This document shows, in pieces, positions 28,294 to 37,166 of a DNA stretch of 64,000 nt (position 1 is the first letter of the stretch; each line of letters begins with the position of its first letter). Source of the stretch: Massilia sp. Se16.2.3 (GTDB lineage: Bacteria > Pseudomonadota > Gammaproteobacteria > Burkholderiales > Burkholderiaceae_D); contig NZ_CP050451.1 of assembly GCF_014171595.1 (NCBI RefSeq), forward strand, positions 5,022,001 to 5,086,000, read 5' to 3'. The notes under the pieces are model-generated. The model saw nothing but the letters and a program-made list of their open reading frames with translations. It had not been told where the DNA came from and searched no databases. A program made the position numbers and the translations under genes.

Positions 28294-28932
28294 TTATTTG
28301 TTCGGCTGCGGCGTCAAACGCAGGTAAGGCCGCGGTGCCGTGAAGCCCTTCGGATACTTTTCAGCCAGCACAGCCGGATCCTGCACGGTCAGCGGGATGA
28401 TGACGTCGTCGCCATCCTTCCAGTTACCGGGCGTGGCTACCGTGTAGCCGTCGGTCAGTTGCAAGGCGTCGATCACGCGCAGGACTTCGTCGAAGTTGCG
28501 GCCGGTGCTCATCGGGTAGGTGATGGTCAGGCGGATCTTCTTTTTCGGGTCGATCACGAACAGCGAGCGCACCGTCGCGGTGGCCGACTGTTCCGGGTGG
28601 ATCATGTCGTACAGCGTAGACACGGTCTTGTCGGCGTCGGCGATGATCGGGAAGCCGACCACGGTCTGCTGGGTTTCCTCGATGTCGCGGATCCAGTTGC
28701 GGTGCTGTTCGGCCGGGTCGACCGACAGCGCGATCGCCTTGACGTTGCGCTTGCCGAATTCCGGCTTCAGCTTCGCAGTCAGGCCCAGTTCGGTCGTGCA
28801 GACCGGCGTGAAGTCGGCCGGGTGCGAGAACAGCACCACCCAGGAATCGCCCGCCCACTCATGGAAGCGGATGGGGCCGATGCTGGAATCCTGTTCGAAA
28901 TCGGGTGCGGTGTCGCCGAGGCGTAGCGTCAT
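28294..28932 (-). CDS. 1-Cys (Prx6-type) peroxiredoxin
   Basis: A 212-residue thiol peroxidase. The peroxidatic Cys is residue 45 in HPADFTPVCTTELG. The protein has the extended C-terminal domain of the Prx6 group (GNWKDGDDVIIPLTV, then KGFTAPRPYLRLTPQPNK), and no AhpC-type resolving cysteine was seen. ATG 28932 is chosen because GGAG lies 9 nt before it; a start four codons earlier would put that GGAG inside the coding sequence. Confidence 0.94.
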   Translation of the reverse strand: MTLRLGDTAPDFEQDSSIGPIRFHEWAGDSWVVLFSHPADFTPVCTTELGLTAKLKPEFGKRNVKAIALSVDPAEQHRNWIRDIEETQQTVVGFPIIADADKTVSTLYDMIHPEQSATATVRSLFVIDPKKKIRLTITYPMSTGRNFDEVLRVIDALQLTDGYTVATPGNWKDGDDVIIPLTVQDPAVLAEKYPKGFTAPRPYLRLTPQPNK

Positions 28933-29040
28933 GTTTTTCTCCATTAGGTTTGGACAAGACCGCAGCGCCCTCCCGGCGCCGCGTGGTCGTCGCCTATTGT
29001 GGAGCATTTTCGGCAAGCTTGCCGGCGTGTCTATGGGAGC

Positions 29041-29427
29041 TCAAGCAAACCTGTTGTAGAGCACCGTGCCCCAGGTGGCTGCGGCCAGCAGGACCGTCAG
29101 GCCAACGGCGGCGCTACCGAAGTCCTTGGCATTCTTCGAGAGCGGGTGGCGCTCGAGCGAAATACGGTCGACCACGGCCTCGAAGGCGGAGTTGATCAGT
29201 TCGACGATCAGTACCAGCAGCAGCACGCCGATGAGCACCAGGCGCTGGAAGCCCGATACCGGCAGCACGAAGGCGAAAATCACGCCGAGCACGAACACGA
29301 GCAGCTCCTGGCGGAAGGCATGTTCGATCTTCCAGGCCGTGACCAGCCCCTGGACGGTGTAACTGGAGGCTTTCAGGATGCGCTTGAAACCGCTTGTACT
29401 CTTGAATTCGCTGGTTTGATGTTCCAT
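29041..29427 (-). CDS. dgkA: diacylglycerol kinase
   Basis: A 128-residue inner-membrane kinase that recycles diacylglycerol to phosphatidic acid. It has three membrane helices and the motif ELINSAFEAVVDRISLERHP with the conserved catalytic Glu and Asn, followed by KNAKDFGSAAV. The length fits E. coli DgkA (122). It is divergent from the IclR regulator gene. Confidence 0.94.
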   Translation of the reverse strand: MEHQTSEFKSTSGFKRILKASSYTVQGLVTAWKIEHAFRQELLVFVLGVIFAFVLPVSGFQRLVLIGVLLLVLIVELINSAFEAVVDRISLERHPLSKNAKDFGSAAVGLTVLLAAATWGTVLYNRFA

Positions 29428-29593
29428 TTATATTTCCGACAAGACATGCAGAGCTGTCATTATGCCCGTTCCAGGCAGTCGCGGGCAGCTGTCGATAAAG
29501 GAAAATGTTAGACGAACGACACTAGCAAATTCTCTGCCGTTTTTCGCATTATGGTATAAAGTACAGACGATACCGCACTGCACCAACCACATC

Positions 29594-30379
29594 ATGAAAA
29601 TCGAAACACTTGAACCGCCCAAGACATCGATCCAGGTGATTGAACGCATGGTCGCCCTGCTCGATGCACTCGCCACCTATCCCGACCCGGTCAGCCTGAA
29701 GGAATTGTCGAAGGTCTCGGGCCTGCACCCTTCCACCGCCCACCGCATCCTCAACGACATGGTCGTCACCCGTTTCGTCGACCGCGTCGAGCCCGGCACC
29801 TACCGCCTGGGCATGCGTTTGCTGGAACTGGGCAATGTCGTGAAAAGCCGGTTGTCGGTGCGCGAAGCGGCGCTCGACTTCATGCGTGCCCTGCACAAGA
29901 AGACGCAGCAGACCGTGAACCTGTCAGTGCGCCAGGGCGACGAGATCGTCTACATCGACCGCGCCTTCTCCGAGCGCTCGGGCATGCAGGTGGTGCGCGC
30001 GATCGGCGGACGCGGACCGCTGCACCTGACGTCCACCGGCAAACTCTTCCTTTCGGTGGACGAGCCGAAGGCGATCCGCGCCTACGCCACCCGTACCGGC
30101 CTGGCCGGCCACAACAAGAATTCGATCACCGATCTTGCCAAGCTCGAGCGCGAACTGAGCCTGGTGCGCGCACGCGGCTATGCGCGCGACAACGAGGAAC
30201 TCGAACTGGGCGTGCGCTGCATGGCCGCCGGCATCTACGACGACAGCGGCAAGCTGGTGGCCGGTTTGTCGATCTCGGCGCCGGCCGACCGCCTGCAGGA
30301 AGACTGGCTCGACGACCTGGTGCAGACAGCCGGGCAGATTTCGTCGACGCTGGGTTTCCGGCCCGTCTCGGTAGCGTGA
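29594..30379 (+). CDS. IclR-family transcriptional regulator
   Basis: A 261-residue regulator with an N-terminal winged helix (VIERMVALLDALATYPDPVS; LHPSTAHRILNDMV, about residues 10-60) and a C-terminal effector domain (RGPLHLTSTGKLFLS; GVRCMAAGIYDDSGKLVAGLSISAP). IclR proteins usually control aromatic, acetate or sugar-acid catabolism. No obvious target is adjacent, so its regulon is unknown. A likely -10 (TATAAA) lies near 29555. Confidence 0.92.
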   Translation: MKIETLEPPKTSIQVIERMVALLDALATYPDPVSLKELSKVSGLHPSTAHRILNDMVVTRFVDRVEPGTYRLGMRLLELGNVVKSRLSVREAALDFMRALHKKTQQTVNLSVRQGDEIVYIDRAFSERSGMQVVRAIGGRGPLHLTSTGKLFLSVDEPKAIRAYATRTGLAGHNKNSITDLAKLERELSLVRARGYARDNEELELGVRCMAAGIYDDSGKLVAGLSISAPADRLQEDWLDDLVQTAGQISSTLGFRPVSVA

Positions 30380-30390
30380 TCGCTGCCTGA

Positions 30391-30420
30391 ACAAAAAAAC
30401 GGCGCCCGCGGGCGCCGTTG
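30391..30420. terminator. bidirectional terminator between IclR gene and pbpG
   Basis: Perfect 8-bp stem ACGGCGCC / GGCGCCGT with a CGCG loop (30399-30418), preceded by seven As on the plus strand (a U-tract for pbpG). The plus-strand side is followed only by TGTCGTTTTC, so it is stronger for the minus-strand gene. Confidence 0.8.
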
Positions 30421-30440
30421 TCGTTTTCATGCCTTGCGGC

Positions 30441-31637
30441 CTAGCGCTTCTGCAACACCGTTGCCGCAGACACGGCGGAGAAGGTGGTGGGCGTTGGGCT
30501 GGCCGCGCTGGCCGGGCTTGCCGTCGGGACGGTGATACTGTCGGGCGTGAGTGCTTCCAGCCAGCGCCGCATGCGGCCGGCGTCGGCGGTACGCGACATC
30601 TTCCCTTTCGAATCGAGGAAGACCATGATCACGTTGCGGCCCTGGATCATCGCCTGCATCACCAGGCAACGCCCCGCTTCGTTGATGAAACCGGTTTTCT
30701 GCAAGCCGATGTTCCAGTCAGGCAGCGCCACCAGGTAGTTCGTATTGTTGTAGCGCATCGGCCGGCCGCTGGCCTCGACCACCCAGTTCGGGTCGGTCGA
30801 ATACTGGCGCAGCAGCGGCTTCTGGTGCGCGTAGGCCACCAGCTTGGCCAGGTCGCGCGCGCTCGACACGTTCTGGCTCGACAGGCCGCTGGAGTCGACG
30901 TAACGGGTGTCGTTCATGCCCAACTCCTTTGCCTTGGCATTCATCGCCGCGACAAAGGCGTTGATGCCGCCTGGATAGTTGCGCCCGAGCGCCGCGGCCG
31001 CGCGGTTCTCCGAGCTCATCAGGGCGATATGCAGCAGGTTGTTGCGGGTCATGCGCGCGCCGACGGGCAGGCGCGAGCTGCTGTACTTGTGGCGGTCGAC
31101 GTCGTCGTTGGTGATGGTCAGCGTCTCGTTCAGGTTCTGGCCCGCTTCGACGACGACGAGACCCGTCATCAGCTTGGTGATCGAGGCGATCGGCAGCGGC
31201 ACGTTGGCATTCTTTTCGAACAGCACCTGCGAACTGTTCTGGTCTAGCACGAAGGCGACATTCGAGCGCAGCGACAAGGGATCGCGCGTCTGGTTCAGGC
31301 CGGCCATGTCGCCCGCCGTGCGCATCGCCGGGATCGCGGCCACGGCCGGTGCCGCGCGCCGCACGACCTGGTAAGTGACGCGGCGCTTGCCACGCACGGT
31401 CTCGACCCGGCGCACCATGCGCTGGCGGTTGTCGCTGGCAATGGCCTGGGCTGTCTCGGCCTGGCGCTTGCCCTTGCGCGCGCGCGGCTGGGCGACGCGC
31501 TTCTTCACAAGCTTTTTCTTCGCAGCGGGACGTTTTGTCGCCGAGCTGGCCTGGGCACCCGCCCCGGCTGCCGTGGCCGTGACGGGTTCGGCCAGCAGGC
31601 ACAGCGATACGAGGGCGGTCAACAGGAACTTCAACAT
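30441..31637 (-). CDS. pbpG: D-alanyl-D-alanine endopeptidase (penicillin-binding protein 7-like)
   Basis: A 398-residue periplasmic serine peptidase that cleaves peptidoglycan cross-links. It has a signal peptide (residues 1-23), then a Lys/Arg/Ala-rich basic linker (about 30-100). The S11 catalytic motifs are SITK (Ser 152, Lys 155), SEN (209-211) and KTG. The basic linker and a Thr/Ala/Pro-rich tail are longer than in E. coli PbpG (about 310 residues). GGAAAG precedes ATG 31637. Confidence 0.92.
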   Translation of the reverse strand: MLKFLLTALVSLCLLAEPVTATAAGAGAQASSATKRPAAKKKLVKKRVAQPRARKGKRQAETAQAIASDNRQRMVRRVETVRGKRRVTYQVVRRAAPAVAAIPAMRTAGDMAGLNQTRDPLSLRSNVAFVLDQNSSQVLFEKNANVPLPIASITKLMTGLVVVEAGQNLNETLTITNDDVDRHKYSSSRLPVGARMTRNNLLHIALMSSENRAAAALGRNYPGGINAFVAAMNAKAKELGMNDTRYVDSSGLSSQNVSSARDLAKLVAYAHQKPLLRQYSTDPNWVVEASGRPMRYNNTNYLVALPDWNIGLQKTGFINEAGRCLVMQAMIQGRNVIMVFLDSKGKMSRTADAGRMRRWLEALTPDSITVPTASPASAASPTPTTFSAVSAATVLQKR

Positions 31638-31910
31638 GGTCTTTCCTTCTGACGCGATTCGGGTAATACGGATGAGGTAATACGGGTGAGCCGAGACGAT
31701 GCGCTCATGCACATCGAATGCAATTGCAACTCAGCTGCAATCGACTGTAACACTCTCCTCATCATTTTGCCGCACTACAACGGAACGCGGCGCACTGCCC
31801 GGGGCAACAAGAATTCTGTTCCAATTCAATTGTCTACGTCGCGCAACGTTTTGTTTTGCGCCACCTCGGCATGCTGTCGAAACCCGTCGCAGCGAGGCGG
31901 GGTGGCGAAA

Positions 31911-32615
31911 TCAGTCGTCCTGGTCGACAAAGTGCACGAAGTTCGCTACCGGTTCGCGCTCGGTCACGAGCGTGTTCTCGACCCTGGTCGGATCGGCCCA
32001 GCCCAGCGCCATGCCGCACACGACCGTCTCGTTGGCCGGGAGGTCCAGTTGCTCGGCGATGATGCGGTGGAACTGGGTAAAGGCGGCTTGCGGGCAGGTA
32101 TCGAGCCCGCGTCCGCGCGCGGCCACCATGATGTTCTGCAAAAACATCCCGTAATCCAGCCAGGAGCCCTGCTCCATGACGCGGTCGATGGTAAAAATCA
32201 GGCCGACCGGTGCGTCGAAGAAGCGGTAGTTGCGCGCATGCTGGGCCGCCATGCCGGCCTTGTTGTCGCGGCTCAGCCCAAGCAGGCTGTACAGGTCCCA
32301 ACCCACCTTGCGCCGGCGGTCGACAAAAGGAGAGACCCATTCGCGCGGATAGTAGGGATACTCCTCGGTATGCTGGCGCGACAGTTCCGGGTCGCTGTAC
32401 ACGGCAAGAATGGCGTCCGACAGCGCGACGCGGCGCTCGCCGGTCAGCACATAGACCTTCCACGGCTGGGTATTGGTACCCGAGGGCGCGCGTGCCGCCA
32501 CCTCGAGGATGCGTTCGATGTCGGCGCGCTCCACCGGCTTGTCGAGGAAAGCGCGGATCGAGCGGCGCGAGGTGATGGCGGCATCGACCGCTTCTTGCTG
32601 TGGGCTTGCAATCAT
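31911..32615 (-). CDS. nitroreductase family protein
   Basis: A 234-residue FMN-dependent oxidoreductase. The N-terminal motif TSRRSIRAFLDKPVER and APSGTNTQPWKVYVLTG is the FMN-binding signature. Later GMFLQNIMVAARGRGLDTCPQ and CGMALGWADP fit the family. The substrate is unknown. Its ATG (32613-32615) overlaps the stop of the upstream EamA gene (ATGA), so the two are coupled. Confidence 0.9.
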   Translation of the reverse strand: MIASPQQEAVDAAITSRRSIRAFLDKPVERADIERILEVAARAPSGTNTQPWKVYVLTGERRVALSDAILAVYSDPELSRQHTEEYPYYPREWVSPFVDRRRKVGWDLYSLLGLSRDNKAGMAAQHARNYRFFDAPVGLIFTIDRVMEQGSWLDYGMFLQNIMVAARGRGLDTCPQAAFTQFHRIIAEQLDLPANETVVCGMALGWADPTRVENTLVTEREPVANFVHFVDQDD

Positions 32616-33523
32616 GAATGCTCCTGTTTCTTGACGACGAAGGCGACCCCGGTCACGGCCACCGCCATGCCGACCAGTCCAAGCGGGCTCAGGGCCTCGC
32701 CGAACAGGATCCAGGCCATGATGGCGGTCGTGGGCGGAGTCAGGTAAAGCAGGCTTGTCACCTCGGTGGCGGTCCCCTCGCGAATCAACCTGAACAGCAG
32801 GAATATGGCACCGATCGACAGCGCCAGGATCGCCCACAGCAGGGACGCAATAAAACCGGCGTTCCACCTTACTTTAGACAAGGACAAATCGAACTGTTCA
32901 AACAACAGCGCGAACGGCAGCAATGCCGCAATAGTCGCGCCGAACTGGATCACGGTGCCGGTACGCAGGTCGAAGCGCGGGCAATAATGCTTCTGGTAGA
33001 GCGTGCCCGCCGTAATCGACAGCAGCGCCAGCACGCAGTACAGGATCGCCCGTCCCGACAGACTCGCCAGGCTGATTTTCGCATACACGACGAGCGCCAC
33101 CCCGCCCAGGCCCAGCGCGAGTCCCAGCCACTGGCGCGGACGCACGCGTTCGCCGATCAGGGGCGCGGCCACGGCCGTCAGGACCGGTTGCATGCCGACG
33201 ATCAGCGCCGACAGGCCTGCCGGCATGCCCAGCTTGATGGCACTCCAGACGCCGCCGAGGTAGCCCGCCTGCAGCAGCAGGCCGGCGACCGCGACATGCC
33301 CGATGCGCCCGCGCGGCCATGGCGCGCGCCAGATCAGCACGGCCGGCAACAGGATCAGCAGCACGCCGCTGCAGCGCAGAATCAGGAAAGTCAATGGCGG
33401 CGCATATGGCAGCCCGTACTTGGCCACGATGAAGCCGGTACTCCAGAGGACGACGAAGAAGGCGGGGAGTAGCCAGCTGGGGAGCGGGCGTCTTGCGCCT
33501 GGAGTGTCGAGCGGTTCGGCCAT
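32612..33523 (-). CDS. EamA-type (DMT superfamily) transporter
   Basis: A 303-residue membrane protein with ten hydrophobic segments in two EamA repeats: LLPAFFVVLWSTGFIVAKYG at the start and AILYCVLALLSITAGTLYQK in the middle, ending with Lys and His. ATG 33523 is preferred over a GTG nine codons upstream. It is not a close relative of the EamA gene at 15984. The substrate is unknown. It is divergent from the phasin gene. Confidence 0.9.
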   Translation of the reverse strand: MAEPLDTPGARRPLPSWLLPAFFVVLWSTGFIVAKYGLPYAPPLTFLILRCSGVLLILLPAVLIWRAPWPRGRIGHVAVAGLLLQAGYLGGVWSAIKLGMPAGLSALIVGMQPVLTAVAAPLIGERVRPRQWLGLALGLGGVALVVYAKISLASLSGRAILYCVLALLSITAGTLYQKHYCPRFDLRTGTVIQFGATIAALLPFALLFEQFDLSLSKVRWNAGFIASLLWAILALSIGAIFLLFRLIREGTATEVTSLLYLTPPTTAIMAWILFGEALSPLGLVGMAVAVTGVAFVVKKQEHS

Positions 33524-33856
33524 GATCCTGGATGTCGGGCGCTGGCACACCGGGTGGCGATTAGCGCAATGACAAGTCTAACATGGGCGAGATACCCGGG
33601 CTGGGTGGAACATTGCACGCGCCGATGGCAGAAGCGCATACAAAGTTGATGAGAAGTATTTCTTCCGATGCAAGGAAACAACAAGGATTTCCTCCATGGT
33701 GCGACGCACCAAATTCGCTTGACGTGTACGTCAAAATGCGCAAAACTGCGTTCTGTTGCGGTGCACCATCCAGTTTGCACTAGCCGTTTCGCGGTACCGA
33801 TTCAGCAGTATTCCCTAGAAGTATCCCTTCTTATAAACGTTTGTTTGGAGAACCCC
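33524..33856. promoter_or_regulatory. divergent control region with several palindromes (EamA / phasin)
   Basis: This 333-bp gap holds no convincing gene. Short perfect dyads occur at 33698-33710 (GGTGCG-A-CGCACC), 33721-33732 (GACGT-GT-ACGTC), 33737-33742 (TGCGCA) and 33760-33767 (GGTGCACC). A TATAAA at 33832-33837 may be the phasin -10. Phasin genes are commonly repressed by PhaR, which binds palindromic or repeated sites upstream. Whether these dyads are PhaR sites is a guess. Confidence 0.4.
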
Positions 33857-34441
33857 ATGTTTGCAATTCCAGAGCAGTTCTCGAATGCCACCAAAGCCAA
33901 TTTCGAATCGCAATTCGCCCTGCTGTCCTCGCTGACCGCGAAGACTTTCGAGAGCATGGAAAAGCTGGTGGAACTGAACCTTGCTACCGCCCGTGAAGTC
34001 ATGGCTGGTAACTCGACCACCGCGCGCCAACTGCTGTCGGCCAAGGATCCACAGGAATTCCTGCAACTGTCCGCAGCCCAGGCCCAGCCGACCGCCGAGA
34101 AGGCCCTGTCGTACAACCGCCAGCTGGCAGCGATTGCCACCGGTACCGGTGCCGAGTTCTCGAAGGCCGCTGAAAGCCAGATCGTCGAAGCCAACCGCAA
34201 GGTCATCGCCCTGGTCGACGAAGTGAGCAAGAACGCCCCTGCTGGTTCGGAGACCTTCGTCGCCGCCGTCAAGACCGCGATCAGCAACGCCAACGCCGGC
34301 TACGAGCAGTTCAGCAAGACCACCAAGCAGGCTGTCGAAGCCATCGAAAGCAACGTGAACGCTGCTGTCTCGCAGTTCTCGCAAGCTGCCGCCAAGGCAC
34401 CAGGCGCCGCTGCCAACGCTGCCGCTGCTGCCGCTGCTTAA
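33857..34441 (+). CDS. phaP: phasin family protein (polyhydroxyalkanoate granule-associated)
   Basis: A 194-residue amphipathic helical protein that coats polyhydroxyalkanoate granules. It has MFAIPEQFSNATKANFESQF, then KTFESMEKLVELNLATAREVM, and an Ala-rich C-terminal helix ending in a run of alanines. This matches the beta-proteobacterial phasin_2 family. GGAG precedes ATG 33857 after an AT-rich leader. The organism is therefore expected to store PHA. Confidence 0.93.
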   Translation: MFAIPEQFSNATKANFESQFALLSSLTAKTFESMEKLVELNLATAREVMAGNSTTARQLLSAKDPQEFLQLSAAQAQPTAEKALSYNRQLAAIATGTGAEFSKAAESQIVEANRKVIALVDEVSKNAPAGSETFVAAVKTAISNANAGYEQFSKTTKQAVEAIESNVNAAVSQFSQAAAKAPGAAANAAAAAAA

Positions 34442-34484
34442 GTAAGATTGCGGCGCCCGCCTTTCGGGCTGGCGCTACGTAGAT

Positions 34485-34518
34485 AAAGGGCTGCCTGAGA
34501 AATCGGGCGGCCCTTTTG
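34485..34518 (+). terminator. phasin terminator
   Basis: AAAGGGCTGCC pairs with GGCGGCCCTTTT (one T-G pair) around a short A-rich loop, ending in TTTTGTTT. Confidence 0.75.
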
Positions 34519-34540
34519 TTTGGATGCTCGAAGCGCAAGA

Positions 34541-34684
34541 GCTGGGGTCAGGTCTGACATTCGGACACGGACTCAGCCATACTGCGGTATGTATGGATGG
34601 CTTGTTCTGCTTCCGCATGTGCTGTCGCTTTGAACGTTCGCTCTAGAGTTGAGGTCGTGTCCGAATGTCAGACCTGACCCCAGC
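34541..34684. repeat. long hairpin repeat element, CTGGGGTCAGGTCTGACATT family
   Basis: Perfect 29-nt terminal inverted repeats at 34541-34569 and 34656-34684; the arm starts GCTGGGGTCAGGTCTGAC and continues to CGGACACG. The 86-bp interior has no recognisable gene. The same arm occurs several times at 36117-36371. Confidence 0.88.
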
Positions 34685-34703
34685 CTTGCCATTTATTTTC
34701 GGC

Positions 34704-34934
34704 TTAAACGCAAGCTGGCGCCCAGAGACAGCCGGGAACAAACGCAACGACAACGTAGGCCAAGCAAGACCACGCGCTAACCGCCGCCATCCTTAGCGCC
34801 TTCTTCACCCACGAGCGTGGAGAGTAGCTCGCGGCGAGCAATCCCGTGCCTACTGCGAGCAACAGGGCAATTGGCGCAACGCCCTCCGGTAACTGCCGAG
34901 GATTCTCGCGACGCTTTTGCCACCCACATGACAT
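34704..34934 (-). CDS. small hypothetical membrane protein
   Basis: A possible 76-residue protein with two hydrophobic stretches (IALLLAVGTGLLAAS; SAWSCLAYVVVAFVPGC) separated by a basic loop, and a charged N-terminus with MSCGWQKRREN. It ends 20 bp after a hairpin repeat and begins 13 bp after the end of the serine hydrolase gene on the same strand. No family was recognised and no clear Shine-Dalgarno sequence was seen. It may be a chance frame. Confidence 0.3.
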   Translation of the reverse strand: MSCGWQKRRENPRQLPEGVAPIALLLAVGTGLLAASYSPRSWVKKALRMAAVSAWSCLAYVVVAFVPGCLWAPACV

Positions 34935-34946
34935 CGCGGACCGCTG

Positions 34947-36038
34947 TTATTGCCGCGCCTGCGTAGCGCTACCCTGCACCGCCGAAATCAGCTCCCGGCT
35001 CAACTCCTCGTTATCGCCACCGAACATGTCGCCGTTATGCAGGGTCACCGCGACGATGCCGGAATCGACGTCCATTTCCAGTTCGCTGTAGAAATTGATG
35101 ATATAGCCGCCATGCCCGACCAGATGCTTGCCGTTGATTTCGCGCAGCCAGGTGCCGAAACCATAGCCGGTAGCCTGACCGTTCGGCAGCACGTATGGCG
35201 TATTCATGCGGCGCACGTTCGCCGGCGAGACCAGCTTGCCACCCTGCAGCGCGATCATGAAGGCAGCCATGTCGTCCACCGTGCTCACCACGCCGCCACC
35301 GGCGTAGAAGTTGCTGTTCGAAAGCAGCCAGGCGGGCGCGGGGCCCTTTCCATAGCCGGTGACTAGGCCGGGGATGAACGCCTTGTCGCTGCCCTCGCGC
35401 GTGTGGCGCAGGCCCAGCGGTTTGCTGATCCGCTCGTCGAGGAAGGTGTAGTAGGGCTTGCCGGAGACTTTTTCGATGATCAGGCCCAGCAGATGGTAAC
35501 CCGTATTGTTGTAAGCGAATCTGGTCCCCGACGCCGATTCGAGCGGGCGCGCACGCACGGGGTCGACGAGTTCCTTGGGCGTATGGTCCAGGCGCACGCT
35601 CGTGCGCCAGTAGCCGGAATCGAGCGACAGATTCGGAATGCCGCTCGTGTGCGTCAGCAAATGCTCGATGGTGACCTTCTCCCAGTGCGCGGGCGCATCG
35701 GACAGGTAGCGGCTCACTGGGGCATCGAGCGCGAGCTTGCCTTCGTCGACCAGCAGCATGACGGCGGTGGCGGTGAAGAGCTTGGTCGTCGAGCCGATGC
35801 GGAAAACGTGTTCGGGCTGTGCCTTCACGCCGAGCTCGACGTTGGCCATGCCGTAGGCCTTGCGCAGGATGGGCTGGCCATCTTTCATCACCAGTGCGGC
35901 GACGCCGGGCTGATCGGGCTTGAAACGGGCGGCCATGAGGCTGTCGAGTGAGTCGGCGAGTTTTGGCTCAACCGGGGCCGCCATGACGGCCAGCGGAAAA
36001 CAGAGGAGCAGTGCAAGGTGCTTCAAGTTCCGCTTCAT
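34947..36038 (-). CDS. serine hydrolase, class C beta-lactamase / D-Ala carboxypeptidase fold
   Basis: A 363-residue exported protein with a signal peptide (residues 1-20, ending AVMAAP). The catalytic SxxK is STTK in FRIGSTTKLFTATA, the Tyr motif is YNN in FAYNNTGYHLLG, and GHGG near the end takes the KTG position. HLLTHTSGIPN is a family hallmark. Such proteins are often esterases or peptidases rather than beta-lactamases. The substrate is not evident. ATG 36038 gives the clean signal peptide. Confidence 0.88.
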   Translation of the reverse strand: MKRNLKHLALLLCFPLAVMAAPVEPKLADSLDSLMAARFKPDQPGVAALVMKDGQPILRKAYGMANVELGVKAQPEHVFRIGSTTKLFTATAVMLLVDEGKLALDAPVSRYLSDAPAHWEKVTIEHLLTHTSGIPNLSLDSGYWRTSVRLDHTPKELVDPVRARPLESASGTRFAYNNTGYHLLGLIIEKVSGKPYYTFLDERISKPLGLRHTREGSDKAFIPGLVTGYGKGPAPAWLLSNSNFYAGGGVVSTVDDMAAFMIALQGGKLVSPANVRRMNTPYVLPNGQATGYGFGTWLREINGKHLVGHGGYIINFYSELEMDVDSGIVAVTLHNGDMFGGDNEELSRELISAVQGSATQARQ

Positions 36039-36116
36039 GGTCGGTCCATTGCCTTTGTGAATGAGCGGCAATTCTATCGACCATGTAGCAAAAAAGGAAA
36101 CTATTTACCGTGATCT

Positions 36117-36371
36117 GAAGCTGGGGTCGTGAAGCTGGGGTCAGGTCTGACATTCGGACACGTCATGAAGCTGGGCTCAGGTCTGACATTCAGACACGAA
36201 CTCTGCTGTGAAGCTGGGGTCATGAAGCTGGGGTCAGGTCTGACATTCAGACACGAACTCTGCCATTCTCGATCTCATCTCTTGTAGACGGGCCAGCACT
36301 GTCAGCACGCCTGCCACATGCCAGCACAGTCTACACTCGAGCTCGTGTCCGAATGTCAGACCTGACCCCAG
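36117..36371. repeat. hairpin repeat element with multiplied left arms
   Basis: Left-arm copies of GAAGCTGGGGTCAGGTCTGA-type sequence start at 36131, 36167 and 36224 (the last two end with CAGACACG rather than CGGACACG). Partial GAAGCTGGGGTC pieces lie at 36117 and 36210. A single matching right arm is at 36344-36371. It is the same family as the element at 34541 but with the left side tandemly duplicated. It fills the gap between the hydrolase gene and livF; no gene is seen there. Confidence 0.85.
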
Positions 36372-36431
36372 TACTTTGCCCCCTGTACTTGACTCCAGTA
36401 CTTGCTCCAATAGCGCAGCTGGCCGCTTCCT

Positions 36432-37166
36432 TCATTCTCCCAGGTAAGCCGCCCGCACTCTCGGATCGTCCAGCATGGCACGTGCTTCGCCCGTCATCGT
36501 GATCGCGCCCGACTCCATCACATAACCGCGGTGCGCCGCCTGCAGCGCCAAGCGTGCGTTCTGCTCGACCAGCAGGATGGTGATGCCCTGCCCCGACACC
36601 TCGCGGATCACCTCGAAGATCTTCTCGACCATGATCGGCGCCAGGCCCATCGACGGTTCGTCCAGCAGCAGCAGGGTCGGCTGGCACATCAGTGCGCGCG
36701 CCATGGCCAGCATCTGCTGCTCGCCGCCGGACAGCGTTCCGGCCAGCTGCGCCGAGCGTTCCTTCAAGCGGGGGAAGACGCCGAACCACTTCTCGATGTC
36801 GGCTTCGACGCCGGCCTTGTCGTTGCGCGTGTAGGCGCCCATCAAGAGGTTCTCGACGATGGTCATGCGCGTGAAGACGCCGCGGCCTTCCGGCACCATC
36901 GCCAGCTTCTGCTCCACCAGGCGGTGCGAGGGCGTGCCCAGCAAGGGCTTGCCCAGGTAGCTGACCGTGCCTTCCACCTTGCACGCGGGCAGGGTACCGG
37001 TGATGGCTTTCAGGGTGGTGGTCTTGCCCGCACCGTTGGCGCCGATCAGGGTCACCAGTTCGCCGCGCCTGACGTCCAGGTCGATGCCCTTGACCGCCTT
37101 GATGCCGCCATAGGCGACCTTCAGGCCCTGGATCTTCAGGATGCTTTCTTCCATCGCAGTGCTCAT
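36432..37166 (-). CDS. livF: branched-chain amino acid ABC transporter ATPase LivF
   Basis: A 244-residue ABC ATPase of the Leu/Ile/Val importer. Walker A is GANGAGKTT, the signature LSGGEQQM, and Walker B LLLLDEPSMGLAP, with the LivF-typical end ARAMLDDPRVRAAYLGE. The start at 37166 shares one base with the livG stop (TGATG). It is the last gene of livHMGF. No substrate-binding protein (LivJ/K) is encoded in the cluster. Confidence 0.94.
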   Translation of the reverse strand: MSTAMEESILKIQGLKVAYGGIKAVKGIDLDVRRGELVTLIGANGAGKTTTLKAITGTLPACKVEGTVSYLGKPLLGTPSHRLVEQKLAMVPEGRGVFTRMTIVENLLMGAYTRNDKAGVEADIEKWFGVFPRLKERSAQLAGTLSGGEQQMLAMARALMCQPTLLLLDEPSMGLAPIMVEKIFEVIREVSGQGITILLVEQNARLALQAAHRGYVMESGAITMTGEARAMLDDPRVRAAYLGE

